Assembly: GCA_029258825.1 (NCBI GenBank)
Contig: JAPDKA010000008.1
Span: 1-39,547 of the forward strand
DNA from: an archaeon
Lineage (GTDB): Archaea > Nanobdellota > Nanobdellia > Pacearchaeales > JAPDKA01
Direction of reading: 5' to 3'
Length of the DNA stretch: 39,547 nt
In this document: positions 24,711 to 33,583 of the stretch, piece by piece
Layout: each line of letters begins with the position of its first letter
Numbering within the stretch: position 1 is the first letter of the stretch
Notes under the pieces: model-generated
Told to the model about the DNA's origin: nothing
Seen by the model: the letters and a program-made list of their open reading frames with translations, nothing else
Databases searched by the model: none
Position numbers and translations under genes: made by a program

Positions 24711-27125
24711 ATGCAGAAAAGAGGTTTATGCATCGCGTTTGCATTATTGTTTATGCTACTTTTGTCGTTTACTGTTTATTCTGTTGAAGCGCTTGCCCAA
24801 CAAGACTCTATAGATAAAGCATACGCATGGTTAAAAGCAGAAGCACAGCTTAGCAATTATGGCGATACAATTCAAAACGCTTTCATTTTACTTGCATTGC
24901 AAGATGCTGCAAGTAAAAACTACTTGCTTAGTAAAGCGTATCAAGGCGAAGTAATGTGCTGGTCAGATCAACAAGCAAGTAATGCTAATACATGCTCTGT
25001 ACTGCCAACAGCATATGCAGGTTTTGCTTTAAGTTATATTGGTTTTAATACAGCAAATATACAAAAATGGTTATACAGCAAAACAATTGTGTTTAAAAAC
25101 ATAGACTGGTATTTCCAGTTTGACATTCCAAGAGGTTTAACAGCAAATTGTACAATCTATTATGAAGGTGGCAGCACAAATGTTACGATTAATGATGATA
25201 AAACTGTTAGCGTTGTTGGTGATCAAGGCACGAGCTGTTTTGACTCTGCTGATTATTGGGTTAAACTAAGTAAGGATTGTTATGAAAAGAAATTTTTCAA
25301 AGTTGTTTGTTATGTCTCTGATCCTGATGAAGTTTATACCGTATCGTTGCTTTATAAAAAGCCAAATACTGATGTTTGGTATGTAGTTAATAAGCAATGG
25401 CAAGCAGCTAGTGGCAGCGCAGTTGATGTAGAATTTATTTATTCTGAATGTTTGGCTGATGGTGCTTCTTGTAATTATGAAGCTACAGCTGTATTTTCTT
25501 ACATGCTAAAACAAGAAGGTAATGAAAACTATACAAGATTTATGCCATATCTTACTATCGCTTTTGACGATAATCTTGCAATAATGCCTCATGCTTGGTT
25601 GTATCTTATTACAGCTGATGATAGCTATGGACAGCAATTGCTTGATCTAGAATCACCACAAGGTTTCTGGCTTTCATATGCTGATGGACAATTCGCTAGA
25701 GGCCAGTACTTCCATACAGCACTGGCAGCATACAGCTTGATGAAAAACTATAATTATGATTACAATGTAAGTCAAACAACTGCTTACTTGTTGGAAAGGC
25801 AAGACACGCAAGGTTATTGGAAATGTGCTGAAAATGGTTGCGATGAGTTACGCGATACAGCGTTTTTGCTTTTCGTTTTCTGGCCTCAACAAGTTACAAC
25901 TGGTGGTGGTGGCGGTGAAACAAATGTAAGCATGACAGAATGTGAAATTAATGGAGGTACTTGTGAACTTACATGCGATTATGATTTATACGGCACTGTA
26001 CAAGCTGTTTATGATTGTGATCCTGGTTATGTGTGTTGTAAACCTGCTTTAGAAGGTTATTGTGTAACTGATTTTAATGGTACTGTATGCGACAGCGATG
26101 AAACATGTACTGGTTTGGTTGTTGAAACCTTTGATGAGTATGAATGTTGTCTTGGTACTTGCGTAAGCGCAGCCCAAACATGTGAAGAACAATACGGCCA
26201 GCTTTGTGATATGGAGCAAGGTTATTATTGTGAGTCAGGTCATGAATTAATTGCTAGCGATGCTACAGACACACTTGTTTGTTGTGAGCAAGGCTATTGC
26301 AGCTTGAAAACATGCAGCGAACTTAATGGTAGTATTTGCACGAGCGATGAATTATGTAGAGGCACTTATACGTGGGCGTCTGATACTTATGGAGAAAAAT
26401 CATGTTGTATTGGCGAATGTGTTTTAGCAAAAACATGCAGCGAACTTGGTGGGGAGCCTTGTGAAAACGCAGAATGTGATGGCCAACTTGTTGCAGCATA
26501 CGATACAGATAAATGTTGTATTGGCAAATGCTTACATTACTGTGTGGATGTCGGTGGCGAGGTTTGTGAGGAAGGTTATGTGTGTAAGCCAGGCTATGAG
26601 ATTGATGCTATTGAAGAAAATTGTTGTGAGCAAGGCTATTGTGTTAAACGCAAGAGTTTTGCCGGCCTAATTGTGCTTCTTGTGCTTGTTATTATTGCTG
26701 TTGTTTTATTTGTGCTCAATAAAAAAGGCATAATTAAATTCAAGAAAACAAGAAAGGGCAAAGAAAAACTTGGAAAAGGTTTAGGATTTGGATTTAAAAA
26801 ACCTCCAATGCCTCCAGCACAACAATTACAACAGCAGTTGCCTACAAGAAGGCCATTACAACCGTTGAAACCATTAAAGCCTACAGCAATACCGAGACCA
26901 ATGCCTCAAATACCTCAAATGCAACAAGCAATGCCTAAACCAACAGTTGCAAGGCCAACAGTTGTAACGAGAACGCCTGCTATGCCAAGCAGTGTAACAT
27001 TAACATCAGCAAAAGCAATACCAAAAACAACAAAAACAAAAGCCAAGCCTAAACAAAAAAAGAAATCAAAAACAGAGGAACAGTTAGAAAAAACTTTGAA
27101 AAAGATTAAGGAGTTAACATCTTAG
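24711..27125 (+). CDS. Large exported protein: alpha-toroid domain, six-cysteine repeats, membrane anchor
   Basis: An 804-residue envelope protein. In order: a signal peptide (MQKRGLCIAFALLFMLLLSF, cleavage near ALA-QQD at about 28); a region (about 30-400) with repeats resembling the terpenoid cyclase/prenyltransferase alpha-alpha toroid (IDKAYAWLKAEAQ, NAFILLALQDAA, TAYLLERQDTQGYWKC), split by a beta-rich insert; a TGGGGGE linker; six cysteine-rich repeats (about 411-644); one membrane helix (about 650-671, FAGLIVLLVLVIIAVVLFVL); and a Pro/Lys-rich cytoplasmic tail ending in a short helix. The start is uncertain: a TATA-like TGTTTTAAAA (24681-24690) favours 24711, but ATG 24690 is possible; the TTG at 24597 is unlikely. 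Its stop is 2 bases from the end of the convergent ATPase gene. Role unknown, presumably surface adhesion or a cell wall. Confidence 0.75.
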   Translation: MQKRGLCIAFALLFMLLLSFTVYSVEALAQQDSIDKAYAWLKAEAQLSNYGDTIQNAFILLALQDAASKNYLLSKAYQGEVMCWSDQQASNANTCSVLPTAYAGFALSYIGFNTANIQKWLYSKTIVFKNIDWYFQFDIPRGLTANCTIYYEGGSTNVTINDDKTVSVVGDQGTSCFDSADYWVKLSKDCYEKKFFKVVCYVSDPDEVYTVSLLYKKPNTDVWYVVNKQWQAASGSAVDVEFIYSECLADGASCNYEATAVFSYMLKQEGNENYTRFMPYLTIAFDDNLAIMPHAWLYLITADDSYGQQLLDLESPQGFWLSYADGQFARGQYFHTALAAYSLMKNYNYDYNVSQTTAYLLERQDTQGYWKCAENGCDELRDTAFLLFVFWPQQVTTGGGGGETNVSMTECEINGGTCELTCDYDLYGTVQAVYDCDPGYVCCKPALEGYCVTDFNGTVCDSDETCTGLVVETFDEYECCLGTCVSAAQTCEEQYGQLCDMEQGYYCESGHELIASDATDTLVCCEQGYCSLKTCSELNGSICTSDELCRGTYTWASDTYGEKSCCIGECVLAKTCSELGGEPCENAECDGQLVAAYDTDKCCIGKCLHYCVDVGGEVCEEGYVCKPGYEIDAIEENCCEQGYCVKRKSFAGLIVLLVLVIIAVVLFVLNKKGIIKFKKTRKGKEKLGKGLGFGFKKPPMPPAQQLQQQLPTRRPLQPLKPLKPTAIPRPMPQIPQMQQAMPKPTVARPTVVTRTPAMPSSVTLTSAKAIPKTTKTKAKPKQKKKSKTEEQLEKTLKKIKELTS

Positions 27126-27127
27126 CT

Positions 27128-27814
27128 TTATATTTTTATTTCAAAAAATGCAAAGCTTTTGCTTAATTTTTCGTTCCAAAATGAAGGCAATGCTGTTTTT
27201 ATCATTCCTTCAAACCAATCACTAACAACATAAGCATACGCTTTATTGTTTTCTTTATTTGCTATAGCAGCAAATTCTTGTTTTGCGTTTTCTATTATAT
27301 CTTTAATCTCTTTTCGCTCAAACCTTTCTTGTAATAAGCTTGGCTGCTTTATGATGAATGCGTCAATAAGCCGCAATACATTAATGTCAAGCATCGCTGT
27401 ATTTTGACTTATAAATATTAAGCTTAATTGCTTATGTCTTGCTATTACCATTAATTTACTAATAGCTTTATTAAAAGCATTGCTTGTTTGTCTTGCGCTA
27501 AGTGAAATTGCTGCTTCATCAATAAGCACGACAGAATTGTTTTTTATTCTTTCAATACTGTCTGTTTGTTTTATCCATCTCGGCAATCTTGCTTTAATTC
27601 CAACAACATAGCATTGCTTTTTACCTTTTGCTAGCTCAAGCAATGTAAAGCCAAGCGCTGTTTTTCCACTTCCACGCTTGCCTGCAATCAACACTATAAC
27701 GCTTTGATTTTGCAAAGCTTTTATTAATTCCTCTACGCTGCCTTGTTTTATGCTTACAGCATGCACCAATTGTTCTGCTGTTGCTTGTTTTTTCCTTTTG
27801 AACAATCTGAACAT
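27128..27814 (-). CDS. Zot-like P-loop ATPase
   Basis: A 228-residue ATPase: Walker A GKRGSGKT (45-52) in VLIAGKRGSGKTAL, Walker B VVLIDEAA (acidic pair at 99-100), and LIFISQNTAMLDINVLR as sensor. The order and the ARH-KQLSL step resemble zonular occludens toxin/FtsK-like ATPases used for filamentous-phage or pilus assembly; no membrane helix is visible, so it is cytosolic. The longest frame starts at a TTG (27856); the ATG at 27812-27814 is preferred because TTTAATAAAT (27836-27845) lies 26 bases upstream. It is divergent from the second surface protein and convergent with the first, so it is embedded in the surface cluster and may power its assembly (inference). Confidence 0.7.
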   Translation of the reverse strand: MFRLFKRKKQATAEQLVHAVSIKQGSVEELIKALQNQSVIVLIAGKRGSGKTALGFTLLELAKGKKQCYVVGIKARLPRWIKQTDSIERIKNNSVVLIDEAAISLSARQTSNAFNKAISKLMVIARHKQLSLIFISQNTAMLDINVLRLIDAFIIKQPSLLQERFERKEIKDIIENAKQEFAAIANKENNKAYAYVVSDWFEGMIKTALPSFWNEKLSKSFAFFEIKI

Positions 27815-27835
27815 GTCTGATTTATAGTAGTATTG

Positions 27836-27888
27836 TTTAATAAATGTTTTTATCAAACTTTCTGCATGAAATCTTAACCTTTTTAAAT
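27836..27888. promoter_or_regulatory. Divergent promoter: Zot-like ATPase / second surface protein
   Basis: TTTAATAAAT (27836-27845) faces left and is 26 bases from the ATPase ATG at 27814. CTTTTTAAAT (27879-27888) faces right and is about 27 bases from the surface-protein ATG at 27911. The two genes probably share a control region of under 100 bases. Confidence 0.5.
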
Positions 27889-27910
27889 CTTAAAAAATAA
27901 TATATAAGAA

Positions 27911-30274
27911 ATGGAACGTAAAGCACAAGTAGCAAGTGTAATGCTTTTGATGCTTGCATTATTGTTGATAGCAGTATTGCTCGGTTATGTTAATACTTTA
28001 CTCGAAAGCAATGCAGGCAATGTCAATGTTAGCAATGTGAAGAAAGCTGTTTCAGGTTTTGTTGTTCTTTCACAACCGAGCATTACTTTGCTTGATACAG
28101 AACTATTGCAGTATCAAACTTTGCAAGCTGAAATCAAAGCAAATTTTGCTAAACCATTAACATCAAGCAATGTATGGATAGAAAAAAATGGCATAAAGAT
28201 GCCTTACACCATCAATGTTGTTAAAGTTGACGATACTACTTACTTTGTTTATGCAGTAATAACACAGCCTGGCAATTATGTGTTGAAAGCAAGAATAAGT
28301 TACTATCAAGATGGCCAGCAAATGATTGATGTAATACAGCAGCAATTTGTTGTAGAACAAACTAACTATGACCAATATCAAGATTTGCTCGATTTTTATT
28401 CTTCAAATATACAATTGCTTGATACACAGCAGCTTGCTGTTGCATTAGTTTTAGCTAAAACTTTTGGAAAAGATGCTAGCATTTTCAAGCAGAAATTGTT
28501 TGAGTTATTGCAATCACAACTTACGTCACTCAACGATCTTGCTATAGCAAGAATTGCCTTAGTTTTGTCAAGCATAAGACACGAGCTTAATGATGAGCAG
28601 TTAAACGTATTGCAATACTTTATTGATTATTTAAAAGCAAGACAAAACAATCTTGTAGGTGTATGGCAAACTACTATAGCATTAAGCAATTCTGATATTG
28701 CTTTAATTTGCCATACAAATGCAGGAAACATAACGATTAACGATTTAGCTACTCTTGATACAGCAGTGTTAAATAATTCACGTATCGTTTTTGCTGATTG
28801 CGTGTTTATTAATAAAACTACATCTCAACTGCTGGAGGCAAGTCAAATGCTTAATTATGTAAACGTAACAATCACGAAAACTTACAAGGATTTTGCTTTC
28901 GAAAAGCAAGCATTGTTTGATATAAGCAACGATAGCTTTACCATCTATGTTGATGCGTGTAGCTTTGATGCAGAAGCAGATTCAAGTTTGCTTAATTTTG
29001 CTTTGTCTTTGTTTGACACTTCATGCATTGCTAATGCTAATGACAGCTTAACGTTGTTTGCAAGAATGATTAACAATGTTAGCTATGCTTCATTGCTTGC
29101 ATCAAAACAAAATGCATTTGGTTGTTTTGTTGATGACGTAACATTTGACAAAACATTACTGATTGCTTCAGCCATAGCTGTTAATCAGCTTGATTTTGCA
29201 GATGCTATAAAACAAAAAGCAAGATCCTGTTTGATTAATAATTATGCATCATTAACAAGAGAACAGAAAGCATTATTGCTTAGCATGCTTGAACAACCAA
29301 CAAAGCTTCTAACAGTCTTGCCAGGAGCATTAAAAGTAAAAACAGGAAATCCGTTTAGCATTACATTGCATAATCAAGGAGCAGTATCAATTAATGCTAG
29401 CATAACAGCAAACATTGCAGGATTTGATTTGTGCTATAATATTACTCTCGCTCCTGGCGAAATAAAAACAATAACAATAACACTACCATATATAACTGCG
29501 CAAGCAGGCTACATTAACTCATTCCTTTATGTTGATTTTGACGATGTTTACAAAATTCCTCTTTATGTTACTATAGAACAAACGAACATTACAGAAGTAC
29601 AAATAAACGAGCAGGAGTTTAATTACACCTTTAATTATACTTATGAAGAAGAACAGCAAATTAACGCGTCAAACGCATCAATTAGCGTAAAGCCTACAAC
29701 AATAAATGAAACAGTTGTTGATGAAACAACAGTTGAGTTGACTATTATTAATAATGGTAGTGTCGCGCTTAACAACATACAACTTAGTTATTCTGCAACC
29801 TTGTTTGGTATTGTTGAATTTGGTGATGTGCAACAACAACTTATGCCTAGTCAGAGCGCTACAATAAGTATAAAATTTACAAAGCCTGCTAACGCATTCG
29901 ACTTTTATCAAGGTACAATAACAGTAACAGCAGAATCAACAGCAGGGCTTGTTGTGGCCAATATACCTGTAGAAATTCATTTTGAAACAACCCAACAACT
30001 GCTTTCTTGTAGTGAGCTTAATGGCACTAAATGTAAACAGAACGAGGAGTGTGTTGGCAGTATTGTAAACTCTGCGGACGGTTTATGTTGTCTCGGCCAA
30101 TGTAAACCAAAACGCAACAAAAAACTTGTTGCAGTTGGCTTTATTATGCTTGCCTTAGCTCTTGCAATAATTATTTTTATAGTTATAAAACACAAACCAA
30201 AAAGAAAAAGTATTGAAGAAGTGGTAAAGGAAATTGAAGAAAAATATAAAGCAAAACAAAAAAGTAAAATTTAG
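27911..30274 (+). CDS. Large exported protein with pilin-like N terminus and six-cysteine module
   Basis: A 787-residue protein. The N terminus MERKAQVASVMLLMLALLLI has a short basic start, KAQ and an uninterrupted hydrophobic helix (about 7-30), like archaeal type IV pilins cut after KA, although the usual glutamate at +5 is absent. The large outside region is rich in N-x-S/T glycosylation sites and includes beta-sandwich-like domains (about 460-690; repeats such as VKTGNPFSITLHNQG and ELTIINNGSVALNNI). A single six-cysteine module (CSELNGTKCKQNEEC...CCLGQC, about 700-730) is followed by a membrane helix (about 738-760) and a basic, helical tail. The module is the same as in the surface protein at 24711, so they likely form one complex. 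Its last four bases overlap the end of the convergent helical-protein gene. Confidence 0.75.
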   Translation: MERKAQVASVMLLMLALLLIAVLLGYVNTLLESNAGNVNVSNVKKAVSGFVVLSQPSITLLDTELLQYQTLQAEIKANFAKPLTSSNVWIEKNGIKMPYTINVVKVDDTTYFVYAVITQPGNYVLKARISYYQDGQQMIDVIQQQFVVEQTNYDQYQDLLDFYSSNIQLLDTQQLAVALVLAKTFGKDASIFKQKLFELLQSQLTSLNDLAIARIALVLSSIRHELNDEQLNVLQYFIDYLKARQNNLVGVWQTTIALSNSDIALICHTNAGNITINDLATLDTAVLNNSRIVFADCVFINKTTSQLLEASQMLNYVNVTITKTYKDFAFEKQALFDISNDSFTIYVDACSFDAEADSSLLNFALSLFDTSCIANANDSLTLFARMINNVSYASLLASKQNAFGCFVDDVTFDKTLLIASAIAVNQLDFADAIKQKARSCLINNYASLTREQKALLLSMLEQPTKLLTVLPGALKVKTGNPFSITLHNQGAVSINASITANIAGFDLCYNITLAPGEIKTITITLPYITAQAGYINSFLYVDFDDVYKIPLYVTIEQTNITEVQINEQEFNYTFNYTYEEEQQINASNASISVKPTTINETVVDETTVELTIINNGSVALNNIQLSYSATLFGIVEFGDVQQQLMPSQSATISIKFTKPANAFDFYQGTITVTAESTAGLVVANIPVEIHFETTQQLLSCSELNGTKCKQNEECVGSIVNSADGLCCLGQCKPKRNKKLVAVGFIMLALALAIIIFIVIKHKPKRKSIEEVVKEIEEKYKAKQKSKI

Positions 30275-30732
30275 TCTTGTTTAGTGTTTTTATTTTGCTT
30301 TTTATTCTTTAGATAATTAGCAATAATTTTGAGTTGTAACTGCAATTGTTTTAGTGCAGCATCGTAGTTATGCAGTTTTGTTAATACATTTGCTATAAAA
30401 TTGTTTATCTGGTTTAGGTCAAGCATAAAATTTGCTGGTTCTACTATTTCTATAGAAGCCGGCATATATGCTACCATAAAATCAAGCAGTTTGCTTATAT
30501 CATCAAATTTTAGCTCAACATCTGCAAAGCAACTATACACTTCTTTCTGTTGCTTGTTGTCTTTTTCCTTTATTTTTTCTGGTTTTGCTATATTGCTGCT
30601 TAATAATTCTATACCTTTTTCTTGCTTTATTTTTTCAACAATCTTTTGCATTATTTCTTCGATATAGCTGGCAGGCCTTCCAAGAATCTGCACGATTGCT
30701 TTTGCAACTACTTGTTGTTTTGTTCTTAACAT
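30271..30732 (-). CDS. Helical hypothetical protein
   Basis: A 153-residue soluble protein with an N-terminal helical region (QQVVAKAIVQILGRPASYIE), a Lys/Glu linker, a short alpha/beta segment (SCFADVELKFDDISKLLDFM, MPASIEIVEP) and a long C-terminal amphipathic helix that is a coiled-coil candidate. I do not recognise the family. The start is supported by TTTTTAAATATA (about 30754-30765), 26 bases upstream and inside the end of the lamin-tail gene. It lies 11 bases after that gene's stop and may be part of the surface cluster, but a cytosolic role is equally likely. Confidence 0.6.
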   Translation of the reverse strand: MLRTKQQVVAKAIVQILGRPASYIEEIMQKIVEKIKQEKGIELLSSNIAKPEKIKEKDNKQQKEVYSCFADVELKFDDISKLLDFMVAYMPASIEIVEPANFMLDLNQINNFIANVLTKLHNYDAALKQLQLQLKIIANYLKNKKQNKNTKQD

Positions 30733-30743
30733 ATAAAGCTGTA

Positions 30744-32483
30744 TTAAGTATGCTTTTTAAATATAATGCTTAAAGCAAGTAAAGCTATTCCTGCAGTAAG
30801 CCATAAAAGTTGCTGCTCACTAATGCTTTCTTGTTTGCTTTTGTAAGCTGTAATAAATGCATTGCTTAAACCTTTATTATGCACTATTATTTCTGTTTTT
30901 ATTGTTTTTTTCCTACTTCCAGCTTTTATTACAATATATGCTGTTGCTTTTCCTGTTGTGCTTTTTATTATGTTTGTCAATCTTACTGATGCAGTTTGGC
31001 CTGTTTTTAGTTTTAATGTTATTTTATTAGCATCTTTGCTTGAATCAAAACATGAAACACATTTGCCGTTACTTTTTACATAGCTGTAAACTGTCAAGTT
31101 TTTTGTTTTTCTCGTGTTGTTTAATTTTAATGCTATTTCTAGCACGCCAACATCATATACATCAACTGTTGGCTGTATAAAAGCAATAACTGCAATACTG
31201 TTTACTATTGTTGTTTTAACAATTGCATCATTTGTAGATGAAAAATAGCCAGTAGTTTCTGTGATTGAGGCAGGCTGTATTTTACAATCCTTTCCTTCAA
31301 TGTAGATAGGCATTTCATGTTTTGTGCCGAGCCCTTCAATTACAGCGGTATAATTGCCCACATTACCACATTCATTTAGTTGTATCGGTATTGCGAGACT
31401 AATGTTAGTGTATTTTGTTTTAACATATACTGTTGTTTTTTCACTTACCAACTTTTTTCCATCAGTAATGTATGCATAGACAGCATACTTACGAGTGTCA
31501 TTTCTGTAGATTGTTACGTACATTTTTGCTGTATTTCCAAATTTAGCATTTGTGATTTTTTGTATTTGTAGCATGCTTTTTTCTGCAGTACTACTTTCAT
31601 TTTGTTCATACATTGTTGTATTTTGTTTATCGATTTTATGTTGATATGCATAAACTGCAAATATGTCTGATTCATATGCGATATTTGTGCTGTTGCATTT
31701 TCTTAGCTTTACTTGTATTGTTGTAATTCCTGCTTTACTACAATTGATAAAAAAATTGTTAGAAGTGAGGTTGATGTTTTTCAAATAATAATAACTAGAC
31801 TGCCACTCACTTAAATTAACTGCTTGTGTAATTTTACAATATGTGTTATTTTGTTTTACCTCAATCTTCACATCATAGCATCCAGCATAACTGCTGTTAA
31901 TTGCATTTATCGCTACTACAAATATGTTGTTTTGTATTATCGCTGCAGGAATGTTTATGTTTAGACTGTTTTTACTTTCGCATGCGTTTGCATTTTGTGG
32001 CGTTGGTGTGCATGTTGTTATGCTTTCACCACACCTACATATTGCAATGTTTTCTTTTGTATTGTTGTATGCAATTTTATCTATTGTTATGTTGTTGTAT
32101 TTTAAGCTTATTACATCTTTGTTATTGTTTAAACCTAAACTGCTACTCGTAATACATACATTTGTGAAGTTTGTAAAGTTTAGCCCTTTCTTGCTTATAA
32201 TTATTATGTAATCTTGATTGTGTGAATTATTTTGTGAGCTTTTTGAATGATTGCTTTCATTATTAAGACAAGTTAGTAGTTGACATTTTTTATCATCGCA
32301 GATTTGCCATCCTGTTAAGTTGTGCTCTGTTGTTGTGTAAATTTCAACCCATTCTGTGCAATCTTTGCATTCATCATCAGGATTGGGCAATATTTCATTT
32401 ATTCTTATTAATCCAGCACATTGGTTGGCTAAAAAAGCAAAACAGAAAATAAAACAGAAAAACCAAACAAGTATCAGTCCCAA
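30744..32483 (-). CDS. Lamin-tail-domain (LTD) surface protein
   Basis: A 579-residue protein. A hydrophobic signal (LILVWFFCFIFCFAFLANQC) precedes a lamin-tail domain: GLIRINEILPNPDDE, CTEWVEIYTTTEHNLTGWQI, YIIIISKKGLNF and IDKIAYN, the order typical of prokaryotic LTD. The following roughly 400 residues contain several Ig-like beta segments (SSNDAIVKTTIVNS, YDVGVLEIALKLNNT) and many N-x-S/T sites, and the protein ends with a C-terminal membrane helix (QLLWLTAGIALLALSIIF) and a basic tail. The long frame starts at an ATG at 32582 within amrS; that N-terminal part is cysteine/lysine-rich and not signal-like. I take TTG at 32481-32483, which overlaps the amrS end by 10 bases and suggests coupled translation. 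Probable cell-surface protein; role unknown. Confidence 0.75.
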   Translation of the reverse strand: MGLILVWFFCFIFCFAFLANQCAGLIRINEILPNPDDECKDCTEWVEIYTTTEHNLTGWQICDDKKCQLLTCLNNESNHSKSSQNNSHNQDYIIIISKKGLNFTNFTNVCITSSSLGLNNNKDVISLKYNNITIDKIAYNNTKENIAICRCGESITTCTPTPQNANACESKNSLNINIPAAIIQNNIFVVAINAINSSYAGCYDVKIEVKQNNTYCKITQAVNLSEWQSSYYYLKNINLTSNNFFINCSKAGITTIQVKLRKCNSTNIAYESDIFAVYAYQHKIDKQNTTMYEQNESSTAEKSMLQIQKITNAKFGNTAKMYVTIYRNDTRKYAVYAYITDGKKLVSEKTTVYVKTKYTNISLAIPIQLNECGNVGNYTAVIEGLGTKHEMPIYIEGKDCKIQPASITETTGYFSSTNDAIVKTTIVNSIAVIAFIQPTVDVYDVGVLEIALKLNNTRKTKNLTVYSYVKSNGKCVSCFDSSKDANKITLKLKTGQTASVRLTNIIKSTTGKATAYIVIKAGSRKKTIKTEIIVHNKGLSNAFITAYKSKQESISEQQLLWLTAGIALLALSIIFKKHT

Positions 32484-33502
32484 ACACCTGCAATAGTTGC
32501 ATTGCAATAGCTGCACTTTCCTTTTTTTAATGCATTCTCTATAACCATAAAACCAATTCTTCTTATTACAGGTTTGCCGCATTTCCAGCAGTAAGTTGTA
32601 TTTGTTTCAATATTGTGTATATTGCCTGCGTATACATACCTCAGTCCTTGCTCAATTGCTTTTTCTCTTGCTTTTAATAGCGTGCTCTCTTCTGTTGGAG
32701 GTAAATGTTCTAATTTATATGCAGGCCAGAATGCAGTAAAGTGTAGTGGCACATCTTTGTTTAAGCTTTTAACAAATTGAATAATGCTGTTTATATCTTC
32801 ATCGCTGTCATTAAGTGTTGGTATAATAAGGTTGGTTATTTCTATCCATATTTTTTTATGCATTATTTTTATTGCTTCAAGAATTGGCTGTAGTCTTGCA
32901 TCACAAATTTGTTCATAAAATTCTGGTTTCATGCTTTTTAGATCGATGTTTGCTGCGTCCATATACTTCAGCAGTTCTTTTAACGGCTCAGGATTTATGT
33001 ATGCATTAGTCACCATTACATTCTTTATTTTTTCTTTTTTTGCTATTTTTGCTATGTCGAGCATATACTCATAAAATATTGTTGGTTCTGTATATGTGTA
33101 ACTTATAATTTTTACACCTGCTTGCTTTGCATGTTCAACAATACTTTCTGGAGAAACTTTTTCAAATGGCACTTGCCACACAAATGCTTGGCTTATTTCC
33201 CAATTTTGACAGTGTTTGCAATGCAAGTTACAACCTGCTGTTGCAATGCTTAGTGCTTCATTGCCTGGCAAAAAATGATATAAAGGTTTTTTTTCGATAG
33301 GGTCAAGCGCAATGCTGCATGGCTTAGCATACACAAGTGTGTATAACTTGCCGTTTATATTTTGTCTGGCTTTACATTTTCCATACTCATCTGGCTTTAA
33401 CACGCAGAAATTTGGACATAATGTACACTGTACGATCTTGTCATTTATGCTTTTCCAATACAAAGCCTCTTTTGCCTCTTTTTTTATTTCTTCTGCATCC
33501 AT
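32474..33502 (-). CDS. amrS: AmmeMemoRadiSam-system radical SAM enzyme
   Basis: A 342-residue radical SAM enzyme of the AmrS family: an N-terminal cysteine set (CTLCPNFCVLKPDEYGKC, residues 26-43), PLYHFLPG, the cluster motif CNLHCKHC (91-98), then TYTEPTIFYEYML. The C terminus carries an extra zinc-like pair of motifs (CWKCGKPVIRR and CSYCNA). AmrS proteins are pyruvate-formate-lyase-activating-enzyme-like; in many genomes they occur with AmrA and AmrB, neither of which is in this window. A TATA box (TTTATAAAT, 33524-33532) is centred 26 bases upstream, confirming the start and a leaderless transcript. The lamin-tail gene overlaps its 3' end. Confidence 0.88.
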   Translation of the reverse strand: MDAEEIKKEAKEALYWKSINDKIVQCTLCPNFCVLKPDEYGKCKARQNINGKLYTLVYAKPCSIALDPIEKKPLYHFLPGNEALSIATAGCNLHCKHCQNWEISQAFVWQVPFEKVSPESIVEHAKQAGVKIISYTYTEPTIFYEYMLDIAKIAKKEKIKNVMVTNAYINPEPLKELLKYMDAANIDLKSMKPEFYEQICDARLQPILEAIKIMHKKIWIEITNLIIPTLNDSDEDINSIIQFVKSLNKDVPLHFTAFWPAYKLEHLPPTEESTLLKAREKAIEQGLRYVYAGNIHNIETNTTYCWKCGKPVIRRIGFMVIENALKKGKCSYCNATIAGVWD

Positions 33503-33583
33503 GCAAAGAATAAGCAGCTATTTTTTATAAATGTTTTTAAGCTGAAATTTTTATTTTGCCTTATCTTTATATCTTGTCTATCT

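Noticed and set aside
31901..32211. Plus-strand frames opposite the lamin-tail gene
   Set aside because: Low-complexity hydrophobic shadows (Cys/Leu/Phe rich) of the Asn/Thr-rich coding strand; no promoter.
32484..32582. ATG start for the lamin-tail protein inside amrS
   Set aside because: Residues before the hydrophobic segment are Cys/Lys-rich and antagonistic to a signal peptide; overlap of about 100 bases with a core gene is improbable.
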